From the NCBI RefSeq assembly GCF_010975035.1, contig NZ_JAAIUV010000004.1, positions 149,074 to 213,073 of the forward strand: a DNA stretch of 64,000 nt, given 5' to 3'. Shown here piece by piece: positions 1 through 9,418 of the stretch. Each line of letters opens with the position of its first letter. Position 1 is the stretch's first letter. The stretch is from Neobacillus thermocopriae. Lineage in GTDB: Bacteria > Bacillota > Bacilli > Bacillales > Cytobacillaceae. The translations under genes and the position numbers were made by a program. The notes under the pieces were generated by a model. That model saw only the letters and a list, made by a program, of their open reading frames with translations. It had not been told where the DNA came from and did not search any database.

Positions 1-624
1 ATCATGCCAGGAGTACGTGAACGAGATGTCGCTGCTGGAGTATATCATGATTTAGTCGAAGGGACAGGTGTGTATGGAGGGGAATATCCGTCCCTATCAC
101 CAATCATGCCTGCAGGGGAACGGACAGCAGGTGCCCATTTTTCGTGGACAACGGAAGGAAAATATCAAAATAATCAGCTAGTTTATATGGAACTGTCCGG
201 ATGTTATAAACGATATCACGCACCTTTAACAAGAACCATTTATATTGGTCAACCTCCGGAAAGAGTGTTAGAAACAACAAAAATCGTTGTGGAGGGACTT
301 AATACCGCACTAGCAGCCGTAAAACCCGGGGTAACATGTGAAGAGGTGGAACGAGCATGGCAAACAACCATCAATAAATATGGATTAGAAAAAGAATCAA
401 GGATGGGGTACACTGTCGGTTTAAGTTATCCACCTGTATGGTCTGAAGACACAGCCTATTTCAAACCTGGAGAAAAGACTGTCTTAAAACCAAATATGAC
501 CTTCCATATGATGCCTGGTATGTGGTTAGATGGATATGGTGTGGCCATCACTGAAACCATTAGAGTAACAGAAACTGGTTGTGAAACCATTACTCGATTC
601 CCTCGAGAGCTATTTATAAAATAA
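1..624 (+). CDS. eutD: Ectoine hydrolase (M24 family), 3' part only
   Basis: This is the C-terminal ~207 residues of an M24 (creatinase/aminopeptidase P fold) hydrolase; the reading frame is open at the left edge, so the start lies outside the window. M24 enzymes of the DoeA/EutD branch open the ectoine ring to N-acetyl-diaminobutyrate. Visible stretches GGEYPSLSP, SGCYKRYHAPL, SRMGYTVGLSYPP and MTFHMMPGMW agree with what I recall of DoeA/EutD rather than of generic Xaa-Pro dipeptidases. The neighbouring eutB- and ehu-type genes support the call. It converges on eutB across a shared terminator. A plain Xaa-Pro peptidase is the alternative. Confidence 0.8.
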   Translation: MMPGVRERDVAAGVYHDLVEGTGVYGGEYPSLSPIMPAGERTAGAHFSWTTEGKYQNNQLVYMELSGCYKRYHAPLTRTIYIGQPPERVLETTKIVVEGLNTALAAVKPGVTCEEVERAWQTTINKYGLEKESRMGYTVGLSYPPVWSEDTAYFKPGEKTVLKPNMTFHMMPGMWLDGYGVAITETIRVTETGCETITRFPRELFIK

Positions 625-638
625 AGAAGTTTAATAGA

Positions 639-674
639 AAACCAGATCCCCATTTCTATTTGGGTTTCTGGTTT
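639..674. terminator. Bidirectional intrinsic terminator
   Basis: The stem AAACCAGA/TCTGGTTT has an inner CCCA/TGGG extension and T-rich flanks on both strands. It lies between the convergent eutD and eutB genes. Confidence 0.8.
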
Positions 675-680
675 TTCGTT

Positions 681-1682
681 TTATCGATTGATTAAGTATT
701 TTTGGATTAAATTTGAGAGAACAGACAGGTCTACATTTTGACCACTAATAATTACGGCAACATCACCGTCTTGATGAGGAATTTTTTTACCTAACACGGC
801 AGCAATTCCTGTTGCTGCTGCCCCTTCCATGATCATTCGATGTTTGTCCATCATAAATGCCATACTATATCCAATCTCTTCTTCCGGGATGAGCAAACAT
901 TCGTCCATATATTTTTGGACCATCTCAAATGTGTATTGATTATCAAGTCCAATTCCACCTAATAAACTATCCGCTAGTGTCTCACTTTCTTCCATCTCTA
1001 TTGGTTTCCCAGATTTTAAACTTTCGTACATGACCGCTGAATATTCCATTGAGACCCCTGTCACGCGAATCGCTTGATCATTGGATTTTAATGCCAATCC
1101 AATACCAGACAGTAGTCCACCACCTGAAAGTGGAACAATGACATCTGTCAGATGAGGGAGATCTTCCAATAATTCCAATCCAATCGTCCCTTGCCCCGCA
1201 ATGACATAAGGATCATCAAATGGCTGAATGACAGTCAATCCTCTCTCCTTCTCAAGCTCATAACAGCGTATTCCAGCTTCATCTTGACTTTCTCCAACGA
1301 TTTCAATTTTCGCACCTAACCTTTTTAATGAATCCACTTTGGCTTTAGGTACACGATTGGAGATACAAACTACTGCCTCAATCCCCAACTTTTGGGCCAC
1401 ATAAGCTACAGCCATGCCATGGTTTCCTGTTGAAAAAGTAGCCACACCTAATCTTTTTTCTTCCTCACTTAAACTAAGGATCTTATTGGCAGCCCCTCTT
1501 ACTTTAAAAGCACCTATTTCATGAATGTTTTCTAGTTTCAAATATACATTACGCCCCAATTTTTCAGACAAAATAGAAGAATACAAGACGGGTGTCCGAT
1601 TTACTATAGAATGGATTCTTTTTCTTGCATCCCAAACATCTCGTATCGTTACCTTTTTCTTTTGCAGTTTCGTTTGATACAA
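681..1682 (-). CDS. eutB: Threonine dehydratase-like PLP enzyme of hydroxyectoine utilisation (EutB)
   Basis: A 333-residue fold-type II PLP enzyme. The cofactor-lysine motif GAFKVRGA is near residue 60, STGNHGMA near 85 and the phosphate-binding loop SGGGLLSG near 185. There is no regulatory ACT domain, so it resembles catabolic threonine/serine dehydratases and EutB of ectoine gene clusters. The start is a TTG just after a strong GGAGGAGGGAG site. It is the last gene of a minus-strand run beginning with the FAD oxidoreductase. In the eut pathway EutB is proposed to act on the hydroxylated intermediate from hydroxyectoine; that role here is inferred from context. A general threonine dehydratase or serine racemase is the alternative. 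Confidence 0.72.
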   Translation of the reverse strand: MYQTKLQKKKVTIRDVWDARKRIHSIVNRTPVLYSSILSEKLGRNVYLKLENIHEIGAFKVRGAANKILSLSEEEKRLGVATFSTGNHGMAVAYVAQKLGIEAVVCISNRVPKAKVDSLKRLGAKIEIVGESQDEAGIRCYELEKERGLTVIQPFDDPYVIAGQGTIGLELLEDLPHLTDVIVPLSGGGLLSGIGLALKSNDQAIRVTGVSMEYSAVMYESLKSGKPIEMEESETLADSLLGGIGLDNQYTFEMVQKYMDECLLIPEEEIGYSMAFMMDKHRMIMEGAAATGIAAVLGKKIPHQDGDVAVIISGQNVDLSVLSNLIQKYLINR

Positions 1683-1817
1683 GAAACTCCCTCCTCCCTT
1701 TTAACATTAGCTCTTTACATTCCATACTAAATTCTTACTCTCGTAAGATCAATTGCCAAAACTGTCTATAATAATGGGCCGCTTTTCATACAATTTTTGC
1801 AAGGAAGTCCGTACTAG

Positions 1818-3020
1818 CTATTTCAATTCTTTCTTCCTATCAAAATAATCAAACGCAAGTTGGCAAAACCATTGGGCTGCCTTAGGTAACACGCTTTCGT
1901 CAATTTGGAATCGAGGGTGGTGATGAGGATAGACAGGTTTGTTTGGAACTTGAGCACCTACAAAACAAAAAGCTCCAGGAATTTCCTTAAGATAATAGGA
2001 AAAATCCTCACCAGCCATGTTCGGTTTCATGATCCCTGTATTGTTACGTCCAAACACCTTTGCAGCCGTTTCTAAGATGAAATCGACTTCATTCTTGTGA
2101 TTTTCGACTGGCGGATAGCCATATTGATAATCGAGATGTATTTTCGCTCCATACATGTTAGCAAAACCTGTTGTTAATTCTTCCAGCTTTTTATACAGTG
2201 TTTCTCTTATCTCAGGTAAAAAACTGCGGACAGTTCCTTCTAAAACAGCTTTGTTCGCAATAATATTAAATGCTGTACCAGATGAAAATTTTCCAAAAGT
2301 AATGACCCCTGCTTCCAATGGATCGATTTGGCGGCTGATGATTTGCTGGGATGCCATCACGAGATGAGAGGCTAAGACAATGGAATCAATCGTTTTATGC
2401 GGCATCCCGCCATGTCCACCTTTCCCTTCAATTTCAATGATAAACCGATCGGCTGCAGCCATCATAGGACCGTAGCATGTTCGAAAAGTCCCAGAAGGCA
2501 GCTCGGACCATAAATGTAATCCAAATATAGCCTCCACTCCTTCTAAGACACCTTCTTGAATCATCCCTTTGGCACCGCCTGGATTTATTTCTTCTGCAGG
2601 CTGAAAAATGAATCGGACATTACCTTTTAATCGTTCCTTTTGAAAAGATAATAATTTTGCTACTCCTAATAAAATGGCTGTATGTCCATCATGACCACAT
2701 GCATGCATAACACCAGGAATTTGGGATGCAAAAGGTAAATCCGTTTCCTCTTGAATGGGCAAGGCATCCATATCTGCCCGAAAGGCAATCATTGGTTCTG
2801 CTTCATCCACTATTAAATCGGCTGTAACTCCATAACCATTTACATGTTCTCTCACCTTTAATCCACAAGCCCGTAAATATTCTGCCACCTTTTTTGATGT
2901 TCGCTCTTCCTCAAAAGAAAGTTCAGGATATTGGTGAAAATCCCGTCTAAGCTCAATCATTTCTTCTGTTACCTTTTTGTAAACACCATCCATCATCATT
3001 GAATTCACTCTAATCACCAT
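1818..3020 (-). CDS. M20 family amidohydrolase, candidate N-acetyl-diaminobutyrate deacetylase
   Basis: A 400-residue M20D-type metallohydrolase. Metal-site motifs include FRADMDALPI, HACGHDGHTA, QPAEE, GLHLW and the C-terminal MAGEDFSYYL. The family hydrolyses N-acyl amino acids and similar amides. Ectoine clusters usually contain a DoeB/EutE deacylase of a different zinc family; none is visible here, so this enzyme may remove the acetyl group from the ectoine hydrolase product. That is inference from position. The start is uncertain because no clear ribosome site precedes the first ATG; the triple ATG 21-27 bases downstream is an alternative. The gene follows etfA after a stable hairpin. 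Confidence 0.7.
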   Translation of the reverse strand: MVIRVNSMMMDGVYKKVTEEMIELRRDFHQYPELSFEEERTSKKVAEYLRACGLKVREHVNGYGVTADLIVDEAEPMIAFRADMDALPIQEETDLPFASQIPGVMHACGHDGHTAILLGVAKLLSFQKERLKGNVRFIFQPAEEINPGGAKGMIQEGVLEGVEAIFGLHLWSELPSGTFRTCYGPMMAAADRFIIEIEGKGGHGGMPHKTIDSIVLASHLVMASQQIISRQIDPLEAGVITFGKFSSGTAFNIIANKAVLEGTVRSFLPEIRETLYKKLEELTTGFANMYGAKIHLDYQYGYPPVENHKNEVDFILETAAKVFGRNNTGIMKPNMAGEDFSYYLKEIPGAFCFVGAQVPNKPVYPHHHPRFQIDESVLPKAAQWFCQLAFDYFDRKKELK

Positions 3021-3050
3021 CCATAATTGAAATTCGCTACTGAATCCTTT

Positions 3051-3081
3051 TAGGGGCTGGTACTACACGCACCAGCCCCTA
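3051..3081. other. Perfect 11-bp intercistronic hairpin without a T-tract
   Basis: TAGGGGCTGGT and ACCAGCCCCTA enclose a 9-nt loop between etfA and the M20 gene. Neither strand has a following T run, so it is more likely an mRNA end-stabiliser or processing element than an intrinsic terminator. Confidence 0.6.
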
Positions 3082-3091
3082 CTAAATGTAT

Positions 3092-4072
3092 TTATCCAGT
3101 CACCACTTGATTCTCAGCAAATACTTTCTTAAATTCTTCGGTTAAAAGTGGAACCACTTCAAATAAATCACCGACAATACCATAATCCGCAATGTGGAAA
3201 ATATTCGCTTCCGGATCTTTATTAATGGCCACGATAACCTTTGAACTAGACATTCCAGCTAGATGCTGGATCGCTCCGGAAATACCACATGCAATATATA
3301 AATCAGGTGTGACTACTTTACCGGTTTGACCAATTTGTAATGAATAGTCACAATATCCTGCGTCACACGCTGCACGTGAAGCCCCAACTGCCCCTCCAAG
3401 TACATCTGCCAATTCTTGCAATGGCTTAAATCCTTCAGCACTTTTGACGCCCCGACCTCCTGCTACAATAATTTTTGCCTCTGACAAATCGACTTTACCG
3501 GAAGTTTTTTTCACAATATCTTTTACCATCGTTCGTAAATCTTTGAGCTCCGCTAAAATCTTAAATGTTTCACCAGCTGCCTGATTTTCTTTCGCCTCAA
3601 TATTATTAGGGCGAATGGTTGCCATTACAATTCCATTCGTCACTTCCTTCTTTTGGAATGCTTTTCCTGAATAAATTGGTCTTGTAAAAATGATTTTTTC
3701 TCCCACTTCTACATCAATACAATCTGAAATGAGAGCAGCGTTCAAGCGTACAGCCACTCGTGGTAAAAGATCTTTACCGACCGATGTATGACCGGTTAAC
3801 ACCACTTCTGGCTGTACTTCTTCGATAACTTTTAACAATGCTTGCTTAAATCCATCAGGGGTATACCGGTTTAATTCTGCATTTTCGACTAAATAAATTT
3901 TTTGTGCACCAAATTTGGCCAGTTCTTCCCTGAATTTTTCTCCATCACTCCCAAATATACAAGCATTAATTTCTCCACCATTGGCGATTTTTCCTGCAAC
4001 AGTTAATACTTCCAATGAAACATTTCTGAGTTTTCCATTTTTTGTTTCAGCCAAAACGAGTACTTTTTTCAT
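3092..4072 (-). CDS. etfA: Electron transfer flavoprotein alpha subunit
   Basis: A 326-residue ETF alpha subunit: the N-terminal half is the ETF domain, and the C-terminal FAD-binding domain carries [44 protein letters not shown] and [11 protein letters not shown]. With EtfB it forms a soluble heterodimer that takes electrons from FAD dehydrogenases and passes them to the quinone pool. It lies directly downstream of etfB and two genes below the FAD oxidoreductase, so the three are probably one redox unit. Length and motifs are complete. Confidence 0.92.
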   Translation of the reverse strand: MKKVLVLAETKNGKLRNVSLEVLTVAGKIANGGEINACIFGSDGEKFREELAKFGAQKIYLVENAELNRYTPDGFKQALLKVIEEVQPEVVLTGHTSVGKDLLPRVAVRLNAALISDCIDVEVGEKIIFTRPIYSGKAFQKKEVTNGIVMATIRPNNIEAKENQAAGETFKILAELKDLRTMVKDIVKKTSGKVDLSEAKIIVAGGRGVKSAEGFKPLQELADVLGGAVGASRAACDAGYCDYSLQIGQTGKVVTPDLYIACGISGAIQHLAGMSSSKVIVAINKDPEANIFHIADYGIVGDLFEVVPLLTEEFKKVFAENQVVTG

Positions 4073-4087
4073 TCGCTTCTCCTCCCT

Positions 4088-4861
4088 TTATATCACTTTC
4101 GCTTCATGACAGAGCAGTTGAACTAATTCCTCTACCTGATTCGAAAGATCCCCTTTAAGGATCCGACCTGATGGTTTTTTCTTTGGTAAATAACACTCTA
4201 CAATTTTGGATAATGGTTGAAGAAGTTCCTCTTCTATATCTAAATCCTCCATACTTAGTTTTTGGATCGGTTTTTTCTTTGCTTTCATAATTCCCGGTAG
4301 TGAAGGATAACGAGGTTCATTTAACCCCTGTTGGGCAGTAACTAAAATGGGCAAAGATGACTCGATGATTTCCACATCCCCTTCTGCATCCCGTTCTGCC
4401 TTAACGTTTTTGCCATCCACTTCAATCTTTGTAATAGTAGCTATATGGGGGATATTTAAAACTTCCGCTAACCGTGGTCCCACTTGGCTAGCTCCATTAT
4501 CAACCGACATATTTCCGCCTAATATGAGATCGAATTCTTTCTCTTTAATGACTGTTGCCAACACATTGGCAATTCCATTTTCATCTAGTTGTACAGCATC
4601 CTCCTCCATTTCTACGAGGATGGCATGATCCACGCCTATCGCCAATGCCGTCCTAAGTGCACTTTCTGCCTCATCCGTTCCAACCGTAATAACAGTCACG
4701 TCTCCTCCATGCTTTTCTTTCAATTTTACGGCTTCCTCAATCGCATATTCGTCATAAGGATTAATAATTAATTCCACATTTTCTTTATCAATTACCCCAT
4801 TTTCAATAACAATTTTTTCTTCGGTATCAAACGTTTGTTTCATGATCACAATGATTTTCAT
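4088..4861 (-). CDS. etfB: Electron transfer flavoprotein beta subunit
   Basis: A 257-residue ETF beta subunit with an adenine-nucleotide alpha-hydrolase-like fold. Typical features are the MKIIVIMKQ N-terminus, INPYDEYAIEEA near residue 33, the loop GGNMSVDNGASQVGPRLAE near residue 120 and the signature LPILVTAQQGLNEPRYPSLPG region near 170-190. It lies 15 bases upstream of etfA and 34 bases below the FAD oxidoreductase, in one transcriptional direction. It is probably an ETF copy devoted to the ectoine region. Confidence 0.92.
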   Translation of the reverse strand: MKIIVIMKQTFDTEEKIVIENGVIDKENVELIINPYDEYAIEEAVKLKEKHGGDVTVITVGTDEAESALRTALAIGVDHAILVEMEEDAVQLDENGIANVLATVIKEKEFDLILGGNMSVDNGASQVGPRLAEVLNIPHIATITKIEVDGKNVKAERDAEGDVEIIESSLPILVTAQQGLNEPRYPSLPGIMKAKKKPIQKLSMEDLDIEEELLQPLSKIVECYLPKKKPSGRILKGDLSNQVEELVQLLCHEAKVI

Positions 4862-4895
4862 TCAGCATAAACCCCTTTCATAGGATAAACTTCTT

Positions 4896-6122
4896 TTACA
4901 CATGTCGATTAACAGTCGTGGTATATGGATGTTCCGGTTCAAGCAAATCATTTTCTTCAAATCGGGTTAATCGGAAAGGTGCTAGATCAATGCCTTTTTG
5001 TCGGCTTTTTCCTTCTAATACTAAATCGGCAGTCAATTTTCCAACACTAGGGGTTATTTTGAAGCCATGACCGCTAAACCCCGTACATAGGAAGATCCCT
5101 TCTATTGGTGTTGAACTAATAAAAGGAATTCCATCTGGCGTTATTTCATAAGCGGCAGAATAACTGGATATTAATTTGGATTGCACAAGAGTTGGAAAAC
5201 AACTGAGAAATTTTACGATCGCCTTTTCAATCGCCTCTTCTGTTGCGTGTCTAGGATAATTTCCAGCATCATAATCCGCCGGATCAATATATTGTGGATT
5301 AGCATGATCGGCATTTCCTAATAAAAGATGGCCACTACTCACCTCAGGCTTAATATATTGGTCATGTTTAAAATCTCCAAAGGAAGGAACCCTGCCCATA
5401 TATGTACCTGGGGATATATAAACAAGTTGTGCCCGTTGTCCTTTGACAGGTACATTGACCCCTACATTCTTCATCAAATGATGGGCTCCGATTCCAGCGG
5501 CTACAATAAGACAGGAAGAGAAAACCGTATGGCCATCAACCGTTTCAACCCCTACCACTTTACTACCATCTTCACTTGTAATCACTCGATGAACACCGCA
5601 ATACTGCTTAATTTTAACCCCTAATGCCCTTGCCGCATCTGCATACGCTTGATTCGTAAGAACCGGATCGCCATATCCACCTTCGGGTTCAAAGGCAAAT
5701 GCTCCAAATTGATCAGTATCCAGTTGCGGCCAAATTTCTTTTTTTACTTCTTCTTTTGAGACAATTCTTGTATTTACCCCGTTGCTTTGCTGCATTTTGA
5801 CATTCTTTTTTAATGTTTCAATATTTTCTTCATCAACACCAAACATGTACCCTACTGGCTGATAGCCAACATCATTTCCCAAAATCTCTTTTGCATGTTT
5901 AAACGTTTCTAAACTTTGCACAGCCATCCTTGTTAAAATTGGATAACTATAATGACCGCGAAGAACACCACTAGATTGTCCCGTTGCCCCTGAACCTATT
6001 GCATTTTTCTCTAAAACTACAATGTTTTTTATTCCTCTTTTAGCAAGTTCATAGGCTGTACTACACCCCATTAGTCCTGCACCAATAATGACAACATCAG
6101 CAGTTTGCGGCAGACTGGTCAT
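4896..6122 (-). CDS. FAD-dependent oxidoreductase, DAO/sarcosine-dehydrogenase family
   Basis: About 408 residues beginning with the dinucleotide-binding motif VIIGAGLMGCSTAYELA and ending with the DAO-family TPDGIPFI and GFSGHGFKITP motifs that contact FAD. Members oxidise secondary or primary amines such as sarcosine, dimethylglycine, proline and glycine. I chose the ATG at 6122 because AAAGGTGGG precedes it; the longer frame opens at a TTG. It is the first gene of the run that continues with etfB and etfA, so ETF is the likely electron acceptor. The substrate is unknown; an amine or imino acid from ectoine or hydroxyectoine breakdown is an inference. Confidence 0.75.
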   Translation of the reverse strand: MTSLPQTADVVIIGAGLMGCSTAYELAKRGIKNIVVLEKNAIGSGATGQSSGVLRGHYSYPILTRMAVQSLETFKHAKEILGNDVGYQPVGYMFGVDEENIETLKKNVKMQQSNGVNTRIVSKEEVKKEIWPQLDTDQFGAFAFEPEGGYGDPVLTNQAYADAARALGVKIKQYCGVHRVITSEDGSKVVGVETVDGHTVFSSCLIVAAGIGAHHLMKNVGVNVPVKGQRAQLVYISPGTYMGRVPSFGDFKHDQYIKPEVSSGHLLLGNADHANPQYIDPADYDAGNYPRHATEEAIEKAIVKFLSCFPTLVQSKLISSYSAAYEITPDGIPFISSTPIEGIFLCTGFSGHGFKITPSVGKLTADLVLEGKSRQKGIDLAPFRLTRFEENDLLEPEHPYTTTVNRHV

Positions 6123-6283
6123 TTTTTGTTCCCACCTTTCCAAACGATTAATATTAACTAATAATTTTAAATTTTCTAAATAAATGATATACTTAAGCTT
6201 AAAAGCGCGTCATCATACAATTTGTTGGAACTATTTTAAAAAATTACGACAGTTTTAAACCTGATATGGCACTTAAAAATAAA

Positions 6284-6308
6284 AACAGAGGGTGCCAGAC
6301 CCTCTGTT
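6284..6308 (-). terminator. Intrinsic terminator of the pucR-type gene
   Basis: The hairpin ACAGAGGGT/ACCCTCTGT is followed on the minus strand by TTTTTATTTTT. It separates the regulator from the FAD oxidoreductase operon, which therefore probably has its own promoter in 6123-6280. Confidence 0.8.
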
Positions 6309-6428
6309 TGTTTATTCTATCTATTGTCTGTTGATTTCTGTCATTGGACTACTTTTTCCTCGAACTCTACTAGAATATTTCCAATACATCTTCTCAGAGT
6401 CCTTCATTTTTTGGACCTTTTAGGTTAA

Positions 6429-8111
6429 CTATTCTGTCTCTCCGTACTGCCATAATTTAATGCTTAATTCCAAAAGAAAGCGATCTTCGGGATTAAAGAG
6501 TGATAGTTTGGTAAGGGCTTCAATTTTCCGCAATCGATAAAGAAGAGTGTGGCGGTGCAAATGTAAATCCCTTGCTGTTTGGCTCGTTTTCCCTTGATTT
6601 TTATTATAGACCATGATTGTCTCTATTAGGTTCGCATTTTTTTGTTTATCGTATTCGACCAGTGCTTTGATCGTTTGGTTTACAATTTCTCTCATTTCTT
6701 TATCTTTGGCAAACCTTGATAATGCCCGTTCCATCCTTGTCTCATCAAAGCTTACACAACAACCGGCTCCTTCTTTTATTCTTCCTATTTCTAACGCCGT
6801 TTGAGCATCTTTGTAACTATCTGCAAATCTCGTTTCACCTTCATGACAACGACCAATCCCCCAAGATAAGAGAAGACCAGGTACGGTTTTATTTAAACGT
6901 TTTGTTAATAGAGCATGAAAATTGTAAACCATTTCATTTATAAGAGCGGCGGAAGATTCAAGGAACACTATAATGTTATTGCTATGGCTAGTGATCATGG
7001 TCTTTCGCTTAATACTCGCAGCAACTTGGGTAATCTCATCCTGAATATAATGAAAGATACTATCCTTCCATTCTACAAATGATAGAGCTGTTCTCCCCTT
7101 TTGGTATTGTTCCCAAAGGTTTTCTGGTGTTCCAATTAAACAAACATACGGCAACTCTAATGTATATCCATGTGATCGAGCAAGGGAAATTTTTTGATCC
7201 CAGTTTATATCATTCTCATTCGCAAGATTCCATACAAAATCTCCTCTGAGCTTCAATTTTGTTTCTTCAATCGCATGTTCGCGGTTAAACCACATAGCTA
7301 ATACAGTAGAGGCATGTTCAAGAATTCTCAGAGACTGCTGAGAGAGTGGAGATTCTATTGGTAATTCATCTTTCCATCCAATGATTAAATATCCTTGAAC
7401 ACGATTTGCCGTTTGGATGGGAAAGAGTAAGAAATGGTCATTCAAAACTTGCATATTTTCATAACTATTTTGTATTGGATTAGAACGATCCCGAAATAAT
7501 GTGAACGTACCAATAGGATTTGATGCTAAATAATGATTCCATTGTTCCACCATACCTCGGGCATTCGAACTTTTTCCTTTTATATTCCCGTTTTTATCTG
7601 CAATGATGAGTGGAAACCCAAGCTTTTCGCCTAATAAATTTGCCATCTTAGATAGACTATGATTTCCGAGAATCATATTTAACAAAGTATGTTGAATATT
7701 TTCAGCGACTTTTAATTCTTGGTCTTCGGTTTTGTGGATTTCATTCATGATAGAGTGGACAATTTCTGCAAAACGTAATTCCCACGGTAATTCTATAATT
7801 GGAAATTCTTTTTCTTCGGCAAATTCCAGAACACTCTCAGGAATTTTTACTATATATTTTCCTGTTGCAATGGCTAGGGCGGAAGCACCAGAGTCAAATA
7901 CACTTTCTACAAATTGGTGAAAGACTTTCATATTATTTCCCGCACCTGCACCCGTGTTAAGGACCAACTCATTTTTACGAATATAATTTTCTACCGGAAT
8001 ATCCATGACAGAAACCCATTCTACTGGCTGTTTGTCGACTTTATGTTTGGCAGTTCTTACTTTCGCCCCTTTTATGATATCCAATTCTAACACCTTTTGT
8101 ACCGTCAACAC
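6429..8111 (-). CDS. PucR-family transcriptional regulator of the ectoine region
   Basis: A 560-residue regulator. Residues 1-125 match the PucR N-terminal domain (GAKVRTAKHKVDKQPVEWVSV, ELVLNTGAG). A GAF-like middle section follows, and the last 60 residues carry the PucR-type helix-turn-helix with TARDLHLHRHTLLYRLRKIE. PucR/CdaR-type proteins respond to small catabolic substrates, and I recall PucR-type regulators being reported in some Bacillus ectoine-degradation clusters. It is divergent from ehuB across 345 bases and upstream of the catabolic genes, so it is the natural local regulator. The start appears to be GTG, with a TAAGGA site. Confidence 0.8.
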   Translation of the reverse strand: MLTVQKVLELDIIKGAKVRTAKHKVDKQPVEWVSVMDIPVENYIRKNELVLNTGAGAGNNMKVFHQFVESVFDSGASALAIATGKYIVKIPESVLEFAEEKEFPIIELPWELRFAEIVHSIMNEIHKTEDQELKVAENIQHTLLNMILGNHSLSKMANLLGEKLGFPLIIADKNGNIKGKSSNARGMVEQWNHYLASNPIGTFTLFRDRSNPIQNSYENMQVLNDHFLLFPIQTANRVQGYLIIGWKDELPIESPLSQQSLRILEHASTVLAMWFNREHAIEETKLKLRGDFVWNLANENDINWDQKISLARSHGYTLELPYVCLIGTPENLWEQYQKGRTALSFVEWKDSIFHYIQDEITQVAASIKRKTMITSHSNNIIVFLESSAALINEMVYNFHALLTKRLNKTVPGLLLSWGIGRCHEGETRFADSYKDAQTALEIGRIKEGAGCCVSFDETRMERALSRFAKDKEMREIVNQTIKALVEYDKQKNANLIETIMVYNKNQGKTSQTARDLHLHRHTLLYRLRKIEALTKLSLFNPEDRFLLELSIKLWQYGETE

Positions 8112-8456
8112 GATTCCTTACCCCCGTTATTCATTGGAATAGACTAGTACAATAATACTTCTAATAAAAGTTCAATATTTTTTAAAATTTTACACTATTA
8201 AAAATTTAACATCAATAATATCCATTGGTTGTCCGATTTCAAATTGTATAAAAAATAGCTTGATAATTTCGACATTATGGACATAGCCAATAAAAATAAT
8301 TAAAGGTTAAACTTATTTATATTCTAAAAAATCAGAAAATAAGGAGGGGTATTCTGTTCTAATTAGATCTTTTTTACTAATTAATAAAAAGGAAGCACTT
8401 CAAAGAGTCGTCCTCAAGTTGTGAGAAATTCATTACTAATTATTAGGGGGCTTGAG
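8112..8456. promoter_or_regulatory. Divergent pucR-ehuB control region
   Basis: A 345-bp A+T-rich gap. A CodY-like 15-mer with CAGAAAAT at its core lies at 8327-8341 and matches AATTTTCWGAAAATT with four mismatches. An orphan AAGGAGGGG at 8342-8350 has no usable start codon behind it. PucR sites would be expected here, but I cannot define one. Confidence 0.4.
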
Positions 8457-9341
8457 ATGAAGAAACGATTTTATTTGTTAACCATTTTTCTACTATTATT
8501 ATTGTCCGCATGTGGGACAAGTCCTTCTTCGAGTGAGGAATCCAAAGGGAATACTTCCTTGTCTACATTAGAAAAAGCGAAGAAGGAAGGTTCCATAACG
8601 ATAGGATTTGCCAATGAAAAACCGTTTGCCTATCAAGATGAAAATGGGAAATTAACAGGAGAAGCTGTAGAAGTTGCAAGAGCAGTCTTGAAGAATTTAG
8701 GAATCAATGAAATGAAAGGGGTACTGACCGAGTTTGGTTCATTAATCCCTGGCCTTAATGCAAAACGGTTTGATATGATCACTGCTGGAATGTATATAAC
8801 TCCAGAACGTTGTGAAGAAGTGATTTTTGCGAATCCTGAATATACACTTGGTGCCGCCTTAGGTGTAAAGGCAAATAACCCATTGAATCTAAAAAGCTAT
8901 GAAGATATCAAGTCCAATCCAAACGCGAAAGTTGGTGTAATGGCTGGAGCCATCGAGCATAATTACTTAAAAGATTCAGGAATTCCTGAAAAACAAATTT
9001 CGATCGTTCCTGATATTCCTTCCGCCATCTCAGCGCTCCTTTCCGGTCGAGTAGATGCCGTTACAATGACCGGTCCATCATTAGAGGCCATGTTAGAAAG
9101 TGCAAACAGTAAAGAGATTGTAAGAGTCAAAGATTTTGAGCAGCCGATTATTAATGGCAATCCTATTCAAGGATATGGAGCATCTGCTTTCCGCAAAGAA
9201 GATACTGAATTTCGTGATGCGTTTAATGCAGAACTTCAAAAATTAAAAGAATCCGGAGAATTGCTAAAGATCATTGAACCATTCGGATTTACGGAAAACG
9301 AGCTTCCAGGTGAAACGACTGCGGACGAGCTTTGTAAATGA
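8457..9341 (+). CDS. ehuB: Ectoine/hydroxyectoine ABC transporter substrate-binding lipoprotein EhuB
   Basis: About 294 residues: a lipoprotein signal with lipobox LSAC near residue 20, then a family 3 extracellular solute-binding domain. Stretches such as FANEKPFAYQDENGKLTGEA, FGSLIPGLNAKRFDMITAGM, TPERCEEV and ELQKLKESGELLKIIEPFGF resemble EhuB of Sinorhizobium as I remember it. The start at 8457 has AGGGGG seven bases upstream; an in-frame ATG at 8421 lacks a site. EhuB delivers ectoine or hydroxyectoine to EhuCD at the membrane. Unusually, it is encoded on the opposite strand from ehuC-ehuD-ehuA and converges on them. Confidence 0.88.
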   Translation: MKKRFYLLTIFLLLLLSACGTSPSSSEESKGNTSLSTLEKAKKEGSITIGFANEKPFAYQDENGKLTGEAVEVARAVLKNLGINEMKGVLTEFGSLIPGLNAKRFDMITAGMYITPERCEEVIFANPEYTLGAALGVKANNPLNLKSYEDIKSNPNAKVGVMAGAIEHNYLKDSGIPEKQISIVPDIPSAISALLSGRVDAVTMTGPSLEAMLESANSKEIVRVKDFEQPIINGNPIQGYGASAFRKEDTEFRDAFNAELQKLKESGELLKIIEPFGFTENELPGETTADELCK

Positions 9342-9360
9342 TGATAAAAGTTTTAACACC

Positions 9361-9393
9361 AAATCCCCTATGCAATCAGTGCATAGGGGATTT
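9361..9393. terminator. Bidirectional terminator between ehuB and ehuA
   Basis: A perfect 14-bp stem AAATCCCCTATGCA/TGCATAGGGGATTT with a 5-nt loop sits between the convergent ehuB and ehuA genes. Confidence 0.82.
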
Positions 9394-9418
9394 GTATTCA
9401 TTCACCCGTATCAAAATT

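Noticed and set aside
3051..3081. Intrinsic terminator between etfA and the M20 gene
   Set aside because: The stem is strong but neither strand has a T tract, so it is listed as a hairpin only.
6261..6280. Second sigma-54 promoter from TGGCACTT
   Set aside because: The -12 TTGC element is missing at the required spacing and no gene on that strand follows.
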